From: Vreelandella boliviensis LC1
Lineage (GTDB): Bacteria; Pseudomonadota; Gammaproteobacteria; Pseudomonadales; Halomonadaceae
DNA length: 64,000 bases
Direction: 5' to 3'
Assembly: GCF_000236035.1 (NCBI RefSeq)
Contig: NZ_JH393258.1
Span: 549,172 to 613,171, forward strand
Position 1 is the first letter of the stretch, and every line of letters starts with the position of its first letter. Of the stretch, positions 42,957-52,321 are shown one piece after another. A program made the position numbers and the translations under genes. Under the pieces are notes generated by a model that searched no databases, was not told the origin of the DNA, and saw only the letters and a program-made list of their open reading frames with translations.

Positions 42957-45074
42957 ATGAGCTTGTTTGCAACGCTTTCGCGTTCGGTCGCCCTGGCTGT
43001 CATGCTGGTTATTGCCAGCCCAGCCGCCTTCGCGCAACTTGAGCCAACTAACGAACAACGCCAGGCGGCAGTGGAAATTGCGGACTCGCTCCGCTACGGC
43101 CACTATGCTGATATTACTTTTGACGAAACGTGGTCGCAGGACGCTTTCCAACGCTATTTGGACATTCTTGACGGCCAGCGTGCCTACCTGCTGCGCAGTG
43201 ACATCGAGCCCTATCGCCACTTAGAGACAAGCATGGCAGACGCCCTTTTCAATGGCGATCTGGAAGATGCATTTGAACTCTACAACACCTTTAGTGAGCG
43301 GCAGCGCGCACGCCTTGAGTCGCTGCTCGCGCAGCTCGACATAGGGCTTAGTTTTGATTTTGAGAGCAACGAGCGTCTGGAAATTGATCGCGAAGAGGCG
43401 CCCTGGGCATCCCGGCAAAGCGAGCTCGACGAGTTATGGCGTAAACGGCTCAAAAATGATGCCTTGACGCTCGCCCTAACCGACCAGGATAACGAACAGA
43501 TTGAAACAAATTTGCGCCAGCGCTATGAAGGCCAACTGACGCGATTGGAGCAAACCGAACCTGAAGATGTGTTTGGCGTACTTATGGCGGCCGTCACTAG
43601 CAGCATCGACCCGCACACTGGCTACCTCTCCCCCCGCCAGGGCGAATCCTTCGATATTCAAATGAGCCTCTCCCTTGAAGGCATTGGCGCCTTGCTCCAG
43701 TCAGACGGCGAGTACGTTAAAGTCGCAAGCCTAGTACCCGGAGGCCCTGCCGAACGCGCAGGCGTATTGGAACCCGCTGACCGGATCATCGCCGTGGGCC
43801 AGGAAGAGGGCGAGATGGTCAATGTGGTCGGCATGCGTCTGGACAATGTGGTGGATCTGATTCGCGGCCCCAAAGGCTCTGTCGTTCGTCTGGATGTGGT
43901 GCCCGCCCAAGCAGTCGATATGACCCGTTCGCAAACTGTTCAGATCACACGTGACACCGTCAGCCTTGAAGATCAAGCTGCCAGCAGTGAAATCATTGAC
44001 GTTGAGCGCGATGGCGAGCCTCACCGCCTAGGGGTGATTAACATCCCTACTTTCTACGTCGATTTTGACGCCTGGCAAGCCGGTGAAGAGGAGTATCGCA
44101 GCACTACGCGAGATGTCGCCAAAGAAGTCGAACGCCTTAAAGAAGAGGGCGTGGAAGGTATCGTTCTTGACCTGCGTAACAACGGCGGCGGCGCCCTACA
44201 GGAAGCCAATTCACTCATCGGCCTGTTTATTGACCGCGGCCCCACCGTACAAGTGCGCGATGCCCAGGGGCGTATTCAGCTCTATGGTGACAGCGAAGCA
44301 GGTACGCTCTATGACGGCCCGCTAGGGGTGCTGGTGAACCGCCTATCCGCCTCCGCCTCTGAGATCTTTGCCGGTGCAATTCAGGATTATGGTCGCGGTT
44401 TAGTGTTAGGCACGCCGACGTTCGGCAAAGGCACCGTGCAGACGCTCAACGAGCTGAGCCACGGACAGATTAAGCTAACCCGCGCCAAGTTCTATCGCAT
44501 TTCCGGCGATAGCACCCAGAACCGCGGTGTAGAGCCGGATATCGACTTTCCCAGCCTAATTGACCCCGAACGTATCGGTGAAAGCAGCCTGGATAATGCG
44601 CTGGCCTGGGACACCGTTCAGAACGTCCAGTATCGCCGCTATGGCGAACCTGAAACCATGCTAGACAAGCTGATCGCCCAGCACAATGCTCGCGCCCAGG
44701 ACAACGCTAACTTCCGCTATTTAGAGCGTCAATCCACGCTGGCCCGCCAGTTACGCGAGCAGCACACCAGCGTAAGTTTAAATCGCGAGCAACGTAAGCG
44801 CGAAATGGAAGCCCAGGAAGCCGAGCAGCTCTCGCTGGAAAACCAACGCCGCCGCACGCTGGGCCTTGATGAGTTGGATGAGTGGATGGACGCTCGAGCA
44901 GATGTCACAGAGGGGGCAACGGAAGAGACCGGAGATACCGAGGCCTCGCAAAACAACGAAAGCGAAGAGGATGAAGCACTGGCCGTTGATCGTGCCTATG
45001 TGCTCGAATCGGCTGAGATCCTACTCGACTACGCTCACCTGCAAGAGACCCAGCGGTTAGCAGCAAAACGCTAA
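42957..45074 (+). CDS. prc: carboxy-terminal (tail-specific) protease
   Basis: Periplasmic S41 serine protease that degrades ssrA-type and misfolded substrates and processes penicillin-binding proteins. The 705-residue precursor has a signal peptide (cleavage after SPAAFA), an N-terminal Prc domain, a PDZ domain (VASLVPGGPAERAGVLEPAD), and the catalytic region LVNRLSASASEIFAGAIQDYG with Ser, then the Lys in LGTPTFGKGTVQT. The C-terminal ~150 residues are acidic and helical. The layout matches E. coli Prc/Tsp. Confidence 0.97.
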   Translation: MSLFATLSRSVALAVMLVIASPAAFAQLEPTNEQRQAAVEIADSLRYGHYADITFDETWSQDAFQRYLDILDGQRAYLLRSDIEPYRHLETSMADALFNGDLEDAFELYNTFSERQRARLESLLAQLDIGLSFDFESNERLEIDREEAPWASRQSELDELWRKRLKNDALTLALTDQDNEQIETNLRQRYEGQLTRLEQTEPEDVFGVLMAAVTSSIDPHTGYLSPRQGESFDIQMSLSLEGIGALLQSDGEYVKVASLVPGGPAERAGVLEPADRIIAVGQEEGEMVNVVGMRLDNVVDLIRGPKGSVVRLDVVPAQAVDMTRSQTVQITRDTVSLEDQAASSEIIDVERDGEPHRLGVINIPTFYVDFDAWQAGEEEYRSTTRDVAKEVERLKEEGVEGIVLDLRNNGGGALQEANSLIGLFIDRGPTVQVRDAQGRIQLYGDSEAGTLYDGPLGVLVNRLSASASEIFAGAIQDYGRGLVLGTPTFGKGTVQTLNELSHGQIKLTRAKFYRISGDSTQNRGVEPDIDFPSLIDPERIGESSLDNALAWDTVQNVQYRRYGEPETMLDKLIAQHNARAQDNANFRYLERQSTLARQLREQHTSVSLNREQRKREMEAQEAEQLSLENQRRRTLGLDELDEWMDARADVTEGATEETGDTEASQNNESEEDEALAVDRAYVLESAEILLDYAHLQETQRLAAKR

Positions 45075-45127
45075 TGGCGCCTGTTAAACACTAGACTCAC
45101 CGCTAAACAATACGTTGAGTTCAAAAT

Positions 45128-45162
45128 AACGCCGCCCCCTTCACACAAGGGGGCGGCGTTTT
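45128..45162. terminator. bidirectional terminator between prc and the ArsR gene
   Basis: A 14-bp perfect GC-rich stem (AACGCCGCCCCCTT / AAGGGGGCGGCGTT) with a five-base loop, flanked by TTTT on the right. Confidence 0.9.
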
Positions 45163-45181
45163 AGATTCTGGCATCAAGCTA

Positions 45182-45235
45182 GCCCTTCAAAAAACAGTCC
45201 TTCAAAACAGTCCTTCAAAACAGCCCTTCAACACA
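45182..45235. repeat. four 13-15 bp tandem units spanning the stop of the ArsR gene
   Basis: GCCCTTCAAAAAACA, GTCCTTCAAAACA twice and GCCCTTCAACACA. The last unit contains the ArsR stop codon (TGA, 45228-45230 on the minus strand). Confidence 0.85.
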
Positions 45236-45593
45236 GCGCTGCAAGACGAGTCGGCCGATCACCCATTTTAGTTAAGCGCTGAGTGAGTGCTGCTAACTGA
45301 ACGGCACTGCCCTGACTGCCTGCGCGAATAATTTCAAGCGTCCAGCCAGGTAGCTGCGGGGCAAGCCGGTAATAGACCCACTGCCCTTCGCGCTGATCAC
45401 TGAGCAGCCCGCACTGACGTAACTGAGCCAAGTGGCGCGATACTTTAGGCTGCGACTCCTGCAGCGCATGGGTCATTTCGCACACGCAAAGCTCTTGCTC
45501 TTCAGCCACCAGGAGCACCAGCATCAAACGCGTTTCATCGCTTAAACACTTAAATACCTGCAGCGCCTGGGGCGCATTGACGTTGCCCACCAT
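45228..45593 (-). CDS. ArsR-family metalloregulator
   Basis: A 121-residue winged-helix repressor. NAPQALQVFKCLSDETRLML is the family start, and ELCVCEMTHALQESQPKVSRHL contains the ELCVC metal-binding motif of the ArsR arsenite-sensing group and the recognition helix. The preferred start is ATG 45593; the frame is open to 45623. No arsenical-resistance genes are adjacent. It is flanked by tRNA-Asn genes and prc, so its target is elsewhere or itself. Arsenite or another thiophilic metal is the likely effector. Confidence 0.88.
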   Translation of the reverse strand: MVGNVNAPQALQVFKCLSDETRLMLVLLVAEEQELCVCEMTHALQESQPKVSRHLAQLRQCGLLSDQREGQWVYYRLAPQLPGWTLEIIRAGSQGSAVQLAALTQRLTKMGDRPTRLAALC

Positions 45594-45829
45594 GAACTTC
45601 CTAAACCAATGGATGATCAGCATAGTTTACGTCACTAGAGTGGTTAACGATAAGCGCCAATCACACTTGCAACGATTCGACACACGCATCTTTCAGACAC
45701 GACAAAATAGCCTAGGCTCTAGCTGGCAACTACATAGCATTTGGGTATGCAAAAATTATGGGTAGCAATAGAGGAAGATTGTCAGCATTTAGCTAACCGG
45801 CAATATAGAGTGCGGGGGATAAAACGAAA

Positions 45830-45905
45830 TGGCTCCTCGAGCAGGACTCGAACCTGCGACCCAATGATTAACAGTCATTTGCTCTACCAACTGAGCTATC
45901 GAGGA
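45830..45905 (-). tRNA. tRNA-Asn (GTT), copy 1
   Basis: A 76-base gene with encoded CCA: acceptor TCCTCGA/TCGAGGA, D arm AGCTCAGTTGGTAGAGC, anticodon loop CTGTTAATC with GTT. It is the most downstream gene of the four-copy array as transcribed on the minus strand. Confidence 0.97.
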
Positions 45906-45988
45906 ACAATGTGCTACCTGGGCAACATACCGATCAAAACGGCGTTCCGTGAAGAGGCAGCAAAATACATACTAGCAGTGATATAACT

Positions 45989-46064
45989 TGGCTCCTCGAG
46001 CAGGACTCGAACCTGCGACCCAATGATTAACAGTCATTTGCTCTACCAACTGAGCTATCGAGGA
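45989..46064 (-). tRNA. tRNA-Asn (GTT), copy 2
   Basis: Identical to the other three tRNA-Asn copies. Its spacer to copy 1 (45906-45988) is unlike the other two spacers. Confidence 0.97.
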
Positions 46065-46156
46065 ACATTATAAGCTATTTCTTCGTAAGCGCTGTCTTTT
46101 CAAACGCCAGTGTGTTTAAAGCTAGGCCAAAATGCTAATACATATCAGCAAGTGAT

Positions 46157-46232
46157 TGGCTCCTCGAGCAGGACTCGAACCTGCGACCCAATGATTAACA
46201 GTCATTTGCTCTACCAACTGAGCTATCGAGGA
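46157..46232 (-). tRNA. tRNA-Asn (GTT), copy 3
   Basis: Identical to the other copies. Together with the 92-bp spacer 46065-46156 it forms one unit of an exact 168-bp tandem duplication. Confidence 0.97.
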
Positions 46233-46324
46233 ACATTATAAGCTATTTCTTCGTAAGCGCTGTCTTTTCAAACGCCAGTGTGTTTAAAGCTAGGCCAAAA
46301 TGCTAATACATATCAGCAAGTGAT

Positions 46325-46400
46325 TGGCTCCTCGAGCAGGACTCGAACCTGCGACCCAATGATTAACAGTCATTTGCTCTACCAACTGAGCTATCGAGGA
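46325..46400 (-). tRNA. tRNA-Asn (GTT), copy 4
   Basis: Promoter-proximal copy, part of the second 168-bp unit (46233-46400). A strong promoter lies 21 bp upstream. Confidence 0.97.
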
Positions 46401-46420
46401 ACTGCTCAAACACGGTGCGT

Positions 46421-46448
46421 AGTATACCCATAGAATCTTTAGGGTCAA
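46421..46448 (-). promoter_or_regulatory. sigma-70 promoter of the tRNA-Asn array
   Basis: On the minus strand, TTGACC (46443-46448) and TATACT (46421-46426) with a 16-bp spacer, placed 21 bp upstream of copy 4. Confidence 0.7.
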
Positions 46449-46600
46449 GTATCGATTATGGATGAACGCTAGCCGCTGGTTTCCTGTATCCGTATAATGC
46501 GCCTACTCAATGATAGCGGTTCGGCAACCGTAACCGTCGGCCGCACGAAAACACTCCATTCATCCTCGTCCCCCCGACGACTCATAGATGACAGGTACCG

Positions 46601-47944
46601 ATGGCGAAGAAGCTCTTCATCAAAACGCACGGCTGCCAAATGAACGAGTACGACTCCTCACGCATGGCGGATCTGCTCGGCGAATCTCACCAGCTCGAAC
46701 TCACTGATAATGAGCGTGAAGCCGATGTCATTCTGTTAAACACCTGCTCGATTCGCGAAAAAGCACAGGAGAAAGTTTTTCATCAGCTGGGTCGCTGGAA
46801 AAAACTTAAAGACGCCAATCCCAACTTAGTGATTGGCGTTGGTGGCTGCGTGGCAAGCCAGGAAGGCGAAGCGATCCGCAAGCGGGCACCCCATGTTGAC
46901 ATGGTGTTCGGGCCGCAAACCCTACACCGCGTACCGTCGATGCTGGATGCCCGTGGCAATAACCAGATTGCCGCGGTGGATGTCACTTTTCCTGAAATCG
47001 AAAAGTTTGACCACCTGCCCAAACCCACCTCCGACGGCGCGACGGCGTTTGTGTCGATCATGGAGGGGTGCTCAAAGTATTGCACCTTCTGCGTGGTGCC
47101 CTACACCCGAGGTGAAGAGGTCTCGCGGCCCTTTGAGGCGGTGATGGACGAAGTTATCCACCTTTCCGACCAGGGCGTGCGTGAGATCAACCTGCTGGGC
47201 CAGAACGTCAACGCCTACCGCGGAGAGAACCAGCTTGGCGATGAAATCGACCTGGCCGAACTGATTGCCTGTGTAGCGGCGGTCGATGGTATTGATCGTG
47301 TCCGCTTTACCACCTCACACCCGGTAGAGTTTACCGATAGCCTCGTAGACGCATTCGCCGATATTCCTGAGCTGGTCAGCCACCTGCACCTCCCGGTACA
47401 GTCGGGTTCAGACCGCATTCTTAACGCCATGAAGCGTGGGCATACGGCGGCCGAATACATCGAGAAGATGGAGCGTATCCGTGCCAATCGCCCAGATATC
47501 AGCTTCTCCTCTGACTTCATCATCGGCTTCCCTGGCGAAACAGAAGAAGATTTTGAAGCGACGATGAACTTGATCCATCAAATCGGTTTCGATCACTCGT
47601 TTAGCTTCGTTTACTCCGCGCGCCCGGGCACCCCCGCCTCTGGCTTACCGGATGAAACCCCGGAAAGCGTCAAAAAGCAGCGCTTGGCAATTCTACAAGA
47701 GCGGATTATTCAGCAAACCGCGCAGATTAGCCGTCGCATGGTAGGCAGTACGCAGCGCGTACTGGTTAACGGCTTTTCGCCACGCGACCCCGGCCAGCTC
47801 TCAGGGCGTACCGAGAATAACCGCGTGGTTAACTTCCGCGCCGCCAACCCCACCGAGCTCATCGGCTACTTTGTCGATGTGGAGATCACCGAAGCATTCC
47901 CCAATTCGCTGCGCGGTGAGCTTGCCTCGCCCGAGCGCTATTGA
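46601..47944 (+). CDS. miaB: tRNA-2-methylthio-N6-dimethylallyladenosine synthase
   Basis: Radical-SAM enzyme adding the methylthio group to i6A37 of tRNAs reading U-starting codons. The 447-residue protein shows the N-terminal cluster cysteines in [23 protein letters not shown] and [11 protein letters not shown], the radical-SAM CxxxCxxC in [18 protein letters not shown], and a C-terminal TRAM domain. AGG lies upstream of ATG 46601. It leads the miaB-ybeZ-ybeY-corC-lnt run. Confidence 0.98.
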   Translation: MAKKLFIKTHGCQMNEYDSSRMADLLGESHQLELTDNEREADVILLNTCSIREKAQEKVFHQLGRWKKLKDANPNLVIGVGGCVASQEGEAIRKRAPHVDMVFGPQTLHRVPSMLDARGNNQIAAVDVTFPEIEKFDHLPKPTSDGATAFVSIMEGCSKYCTFCVVPYTRGEEVSRPFEAVMDEVIHLSDQGVREINLLGQNVNAYRGENQLGDEIDLAELIACVAAVDGIDRVRFTTSHPVEFTDSLVDAFADIPELVSHLHLPVQSGSDRILNAMKRGHTAAEYIEKMERIRANRPDISFSSDFIIGFPGETEEDFEATMNLIHQIGFDHSFSFVYSARPGTPASGLPDETPESVKKQRLAILQERIIQQTAQISRRMVGSTQRVLVNGFSPRDPGQLSGRTENNRVVNFRAANPTELIGYFVDVEITEAFPNSLRGELASPERY

Positions 47945-47966
47945 TCGTTCTCTTATCACAGATCAT

Positions 47967-47987
47967 TGCCCCGCTTCGGGCGGGGCA
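47967..47987 (+). terminator. GC hairpin after miaB, possibly attenuating
   Basis: TGCCCCGC, TTCG tetraloop, GCGGGGCA. No T-run follows, so it may only stabilise the miaB 3' end or attenuate read-through into ybeZ. Confidence 0.4.
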
Positions 47988-48029
47988 GTAAGCTGAACGA
48001 TACACACACTAACGAGGGGTTCCCCACTC

Positions 48030-49109
48030 TTGAGCCAGCCAACACCTCAGGCCAATCGCATCATCACCTTAAGCCTTGAACCCAATGATCCGCAGCGCCT
48101 TGCTAGCCTTTGCGGCCAGCAGGACGAGCATTTGAAGCTGATTGAAAGCCGCCTAGATGTGACGCTGCGCAACCGGGGCAATGTGTTCCAACTGGCGGGC
48201 CCAGCCAACCGCATTAAGGCAGCGGCAAACGTGCTGGAACACCTCTATCGCGAAACAGCGGCAAACGAGCTTGACGCAGACACCGTGCACCTGTTCCTAC
48301 AAGAGTCCGGGCTTGAAGCCCTGGAAGAGGAAGAGGACGGTTACGGCAGCAGCGATGAAGTGATCATGCGCACACCGCGCACCATGATCAAACCACGCGG
48401 GCTTAACCAGCAGCGCTACGTCTCCAGCATCCGCGAACACGATATCAACTTTGGCATTGGGCCTGCGGGCACGGGTAAAACCTACCTTGCCGTTGCCGCC
48501 GCGGTCGAAGCACTCAACCAACAGGAAGTGCGCCGCATTCTACTCGTGCGCCCGGCGGTTGAAGCGGGTGAAAAACTTGGTTTCCTGCCCGGCGATCTGG
48601 CCCAGAAAATTGATCCCTACCTGCGCCCTCTTTACGACGCTCTGTATGAAATGATCGGTTTTGAGCAGGTAGCCAAACTGATTGAGCGCCAGGTGATTGA
48701 GATCGCCCCGCTGGCCTATATGCGCGGTCGTACGCTCAATAACTCTTACATCATTCTGGATGAGAGCCAGAACACCACCCCGGAGCAGATGAAAATGTTT
48801 CTGACCCGGATTGGCTTTGGCTCTACCGCCGTCATTACCGGCGACGTGACTCAGGTCGACCTACCCAAAGGCCAGCGTTCGGGGCTGATTCAGGTTCTTG
48901 ACGTGTTGAAAGACACTCAAGGCATCGGCGTCACCCACTTTGCTGCCAAGGATGTGGTACGCCACCCGCTGGTTCAGCGCATTATCGAAGCTTACGATAT
49001 GTTTGAATCCCAGCAGGAGGTGGAAGAGCGTGCCCGCCGCGAGGTGCGCCAGCAAGAGCGTGACGCACGTATGCAGGCGCGTGAAGGTTCCTGGGATAGC
49101 TCGCGATGA
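48030..49109 (+). CDS. ybeZ: PhoH-like ATPase YbeZ
   Basis: RNA-associated ATPase functionally linked to YbeY. The 359-residue protein has an N-terminal single-strand nucleic-acid-binding part, the Walker A GIGPAGTGKTYLAVAAA, the Walker B IILDESQNTTPEQMKMFLTR and VITGDVTQVDLP. The start appears to be TTG at 48030, giving MSQPTPQANRIITLSLEP; I see no better ATG in the family position. It overlaps ybeY by four bases. Confidence 0.93.
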   Translation: MSQPTPQANRIITLSLEPNDPQRLASLCGQQDEHLKLIESRLDVTLRNRGNVFQLAGPANRIKAAANVLEHLYRETAANELDADTVHLFLQESGLEALEEEEDGYGSSDEVIMRTPRTMIKPRGLNQQRYVSSIREHDINFGIGPAGTGKTYLAVAAAVEALNQQEVRRILLVRPAVEAGEKLGFLPGDLAQKIDPYLRPLYDALYEMIGFEQVAKLIERQVIEIAPLAYMRGRTLNNSYIILDESQNTTPEQMKMFLTRIGFGSTAVITGDVTQVDLPKGQRSGLIQVLDVLKDTQGIGVTHFAAKDVVRHPLVQRIIEAYDMFESQQEVEERARREVRQQERDARMQAREGSWDSSR

Positions 49110-49612
49110 GTGAAGGTACAAAGAATGGATGCATCGTTGATCGTCAGGCGGCGATTGACGAACCACTGCTACCCAGCCTGACACAGCTCACCCAATGGGT
49201 GAGCTGTGTGTTTGCCCACCATCCTGACGATCAGCGCCTTGAAGTGACTATTCGCTTTGTGGATGAGCTCGAAAGCCAAACGCTCAATCGTGACTACCGC
49301 GGCAAAGACAAAACCACCAACGTGCTGTCATTCCCTTTTGAGAGCCCGCCGGGTGTTGATTTTCCGTTACTCGGCGACCTGGTGATTTGCCATGCCGTAG
49401 TGGCCAAAGAAGCCAGCGAGCAAGGCAAGTCGATTGAGCACCACTACGCCCATATGGTCATTCATGGCATCCTGCATTTAATGGGCTACGATCATATTGA
49501 TGATCACGAGGCAGAGGAGATGGAGCAGTTTGAGCGTGATCTTTTGGCCGAGCTGAATATCCCTGACCCATATGCTGACAACACCCTAGCGCCCAATGGC
49601 GATCACGTCTGA
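49106..49612 (+). CDS. ybeY: endoribonuclease YbeY
   Basis: Zinc-dependent single-strand RNase involved in 16S rRNA 3' maturation and ribosome quality control. The 168-residue protein has LNRDYRGKDKTTNVLSFPFE and the metal motif HMVIHGILHLMGYDHIDDHE. The start overlaps the ybeZ stop (ATGA), so the partner proteins are co-translated. Length is typical. Confidence 0.97.
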   Translation: MSEGTKNGCIVDRQAAIDEPLLPSLTQLTQWVSCVFAHHPDDQRLEVTIRFVDELESQTLNRDYRGKDKTTNVLSFPFESPPGVDFPLLGDLVICHAVVAKEASEQGKSIEHHYAHMVIHGILHLMGYDHIDDHEAEEMEQFERDLLAELNIPDPYADNTLAPNGDHV

Positions 49613-49747
49613 GCGCTTACTCTTTATTATTTGATAGCGCTGCGTTAAATCAGGTAACAATGAATCTGGTACTATCCCCCGCTTCAGTGATAAAACAGCT
49701 ACCTAACGAGATAGCAACTGTCTGCCCGCAAACGAGAGAATTGACGC

Positions 49748-50647
49748 ATGAGCGAAGACCGATCGAGCAACCTCAATCAAAAATCCTGGCTCGAGAAAAT
49801 CTTTGGCGCCCTTTCCGGAGACAATGACGAACCCAGTTCACGCGATGAACTGATGACGTTTTTACGCCATACCGCAGGGAAGTTAAAACTGGATCAAGAC
49901 GCCATTATGATCATCGAGGGTGCGCTTGAGATCAGCGATCAGCAGGTTCGTGAAGTGCTGATACCCCGCTCCCAGGTCTCCGCCATCGCCCTGGATCAAA
50001 CCAGCGACGGCTACCTACCGCTGATTCAGGAAACCGGGCACTCCCGCTACCCGGTGATTGGCGAAAACCTGGATGACGTAAAAGGCATTCTGCTGGTAAA
50101 AGATTTACTCCCCCTGCTCTCCCAGACCCAGGCCCAGCGCGATGCTTTCAAGTTAGATGACATTTTGCGCCCAGCGATGTTTATCCCTGAATCAAAACGC
50201 CTTAACAGCCTGCTTAAAGAGTTTCGGGATACCCACAATCACATGGCGGTGGTGGTGGATGAATACGGCGGCACCGCGGGCATTATCACCATCGAAGATA
50301 TTCTTGAGCAGATTGTCGGCGACATCGAAGATGAGCACGATACCGACGAAGAGGACGATATCCGCGAAATAGAGAATGGCCGCTACGCCATTCGGGCGCT
50401 GACGCCTATCGAAGACTTCAACGAACGCTTTGACACCGAGTTCTCTGACGATGAGTTCGATACCGTTGGCGGCCTGGTGATGCAGCAGTTTGGCCATCTA
50501 CCTCGGCGCGGTGAACACACCATTCTGGGCGGCTGGCGGTTTGTGATCCTTAATGCCGACACTCGGCGCATTCGTCTACTCGAAGCCTACCGGGACACCC
50601 GTCGTGATGATGAAGAGGATGATGACCAGGAGAACAAGCCAGCCTAG
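49748..50647 (+). CDS. corC: HlyC/CorC-family protein with CBS pair (CorC/YbeX)
   Basis: A 299-residue cytosolic protein: two CBS domains (VREVLIPRSQVSAIALDQT; DDILRPAMFIPESKRLNSL) followed by a CorC_HlyC transporter-associated domain (EFDTVGGLVMQQFGHLPRRG). It has been linked to magnesium/cobalt efflux and, in E. coli, to ribosome maturation with YbeY and YbeZ. Notable are its acidic stretches (DEHDTDEEDDIREIE and a C-terminal DDEEDDDQE). It lies between ybeY and lnt as in E. coli. Confidence 0.95.
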   Translation: MSEDRSSNLNQKSWLEKIFGALSGDNDEPSSRDELMTFLRHTAGKLKLDQDAIMIIEGALEISDQQVREVLIPRSQVSAIALDQTSDGYLPLIQETGHSRYPVIGENLDDVKGILLVKDLLPLLSQTQAQRDAFKLDDILRPAMFIPESKRLNSLLKEFRDTHNHMAVVVDEYGGTAGIITIEDILEQIVGDIEDEHDTDEEDDIREIENGRYAIRALTPIEDFNERFDTEFSDDEFDTVGGLVMQQFGHLPRRGEHTILGGWRFVILNADTRRIRLLEAYRDTRRDDEEDDDQENKPA

Positions 50648-50710
50648 GCGCTTATTGTCACTCTGCTCTCTAACCACTCCCTCGCACCTTACCGTAGATA
50701 GGTTATCGCT

Positions 50711-52192
50711 ATGGGTTTACCCCGCGTGTTTTTGTTACAGCTGCTTGCCGCCCTGGTGGCCGGCGGCTTCACCACCCTAACGGCTTCCCCTTTTGAGCTT
50801 TGGTGGCTAGGCCCAGTGGCGATTGGTTTGCTCTATATTGGCCTGCACACCTTAACCCCCGCTCAAGCGGCCCTGAAGGGCTGGCTATACGGTGTGGCAC
50901 TGTTCGCCAGCGGCACCTCCTGGGTGTATGTCTCTATCCACGACTATGGCTATACCGGCGTACCGCTAGCCGTTTTCCTAACCGCACTGTTCGTCACGAT
51001 TTTGGCGCTATTTTTTGCCGGTACTTTCTGGCTGTACCGGCGCTTTACCTCCGCCCGACTCGCGTTTATCAGCTTTGCGGGCGCCTGGGTATTGGGCGAG
51101 GTGCTACGCACCTACCTGTTTACCGGCTTTCCTTGGCTGCTGCTGGGCTCTGGCTATGTCGACTCGCCACTGGCTTCCTGGGCGCCCGTTGGCGGCGTCT
51201 ATCTGCTTTCACTGCTAGTCGCTCTTACTGGTGCGCTTGGCGCTGAGCTACTGCTGCGACGTCAGTGGTGGTCGCTTGCCCCACTGGCGGCCATTTGGTT
51301 AATTCCGTTGGCACTCCCCCACCAGTGGACGACGCCAGCCGACGAGCCTACGCGCGTGGCACTGCTACAGGGCAATCTGCCGCAGCTGTTGAAGTGGACG
51401 CCCGAAGGGCAGCGCACAGCGGCGAATACCTACAGCGAACTCACCCGCGAAGTCGCCGACGAGGTTGACCTGATCATCTGGCCAGAAACCGCCCTGCCGA
51501 TGATGGAGACCCAGGCCCGACCGGTACTGGAGCGAGTGCAAGCGAACCTACCGCCCGACGTCGCCCTACTCACCGGCATCGTTCAGCGCGACGAACAAGA
51601 ACGCTACTTCAATAGCGTGATTGGCGTAGGCGACGTAGAGGGCAGCTACCAGAAAGAGCACCTGGTGCCTTTTGGTGAGTATCTGCCGCTAGAAAGCGTG
51701 CTGCGTGGTGCGATCAATTTCTTCGATTTGCCCATGTCGACGTTCACCAAAGGTGAAACAGAACAAACACCGATGCAGGCCGCCGGGGTTAATATTGGCA
51801 ATGCGATCTGCTATGAGATTATTTACCCGCAACTAGTGGCCCGCCGCGCCCAAGACAGCGGTGTGATTATGACGGTGTCTAACGACACCTGGTTTGGGGC
51901 TTCAATTGGCCCCCACCAGCACCTGCAAATGGCACGCCTACGCGCGCTTGAGAATGGTCGCTATGTGGTACGCGCCACAAGCAACGGCATTACCGCAATT
52001 ATCGATTCCAAGGGGCACATTGTTGGACGCGCCCCACAGTTTGAAACCGCAACGCTTACCGGCGAGTTCTACGCAATGGAAGGCCTGACACCGTTCACCC
52101 GTTTGGGTAGTTGGCCAGCTTGGTTGCTGGCAGGCTTGATGCTCTTGCCCGGCGTGGTGGCAGCAAGAGCCACACGCCATACACGAAGTTGA
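50711..52192 (+). CDS. lnt: apolipoprotein N-acyltransferase
   Basis: Adds the third acyl chain to lipoproteins on the periplasmic side of the inner membrane. The 493-residue protein has about six N-terminal membrane segments and a periplasmic nitrilase-type domain with catalytic Glu in LIIWPETALPMME, Lys in GSYQKEHLVPFGEYLPL and Cys in IGNAICYEIIYP. It ends the miaB-ybeZYX-lnt series and is followed by a strong terminator. Confidence 0.97.
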   Translation: MGLPRVFLLQLLAALVAGGFTTLTASPFELWWLGPVAIGLLYIGLHTLTPAQAALKGWLYGVALFASGTSWVYVSIHDYGYTGVPLAVFLTALFVTILALFFAGTFWLYRRFTSARLAFISFAGAWVLGEVLRTYLFTGFPWLLLGSGYVDSPLASWAPVGGVYLLSLLVALTGALGAELLLRRQWWSLAPLAAIWLIPLALPHQWTTPADEPTRVALLQGNLPQLLKWTPEGQRTAANTYSELTREVADEVDLIIWPETALPMMETQARPVLERVQANLPPDVALLTGIVQRDEQERYFNSVIGVGDVEGSYQKEHLVPFGEYLPLESVLRGAINFFDLPMSTFTKGETEQTPMQAAGVNIGNAICYEIIYPQLVARRAQDSGVIMTVSNDTWFGASIGPHQHLQMARLRALENGRYVVRATSNGITAIIDSKGHIVGRAPQFETATLTGEFYAMEGLTPFTRLGSWPAWLLAGLMLLPGVVAARATRHTRS

Positions 52193-52227
52193 AATGCCAT
52201 CGGCGCTAAAACGGCTAGCTAGAAAAT

Positions 52228-52264
52228 CGGCCCGAGTCCTCTGCAGGACTCGGGCCGTTTTGTT
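52228..52264. terminator. terminator between lnt and the alcohol dehydrogenase gene
   Basis: A 13-bp perfect stem (CGGCCCGAGTCCT / AGGACTCGGGCCG) with a CTGC loop, then TTTTGTT on the plus side and an A-run on the other, so it may work in both directions. Confidence 0.92.
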
Positions 52265-52321
52265 CTACTCAAGATCGCCGCCTACCTAAGTGGCTAGATA
52301 GGCAGCTAGTCAATCCGTCAT

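Larger units (their letters stand above)
46065..46400. repeat. two exact 168-bp tandem units, each a tRNA-Asn gene plus its 92-bp spacer
   Basis: 46065-46232 and 46233-46400 read as identical, including the full non-coding spacer, so this is a recent duplication of gene plus spacer. Confidence 0.92.

Noticed and set aside
45830..46400. Possible CRISPR-like array at the regularly spaced identical repeats
   Set aside because: The repeats are complete 76-bp tRNA-Asn genes with encoded CCA, two of the three spacers are identical, and no cas gene is present.
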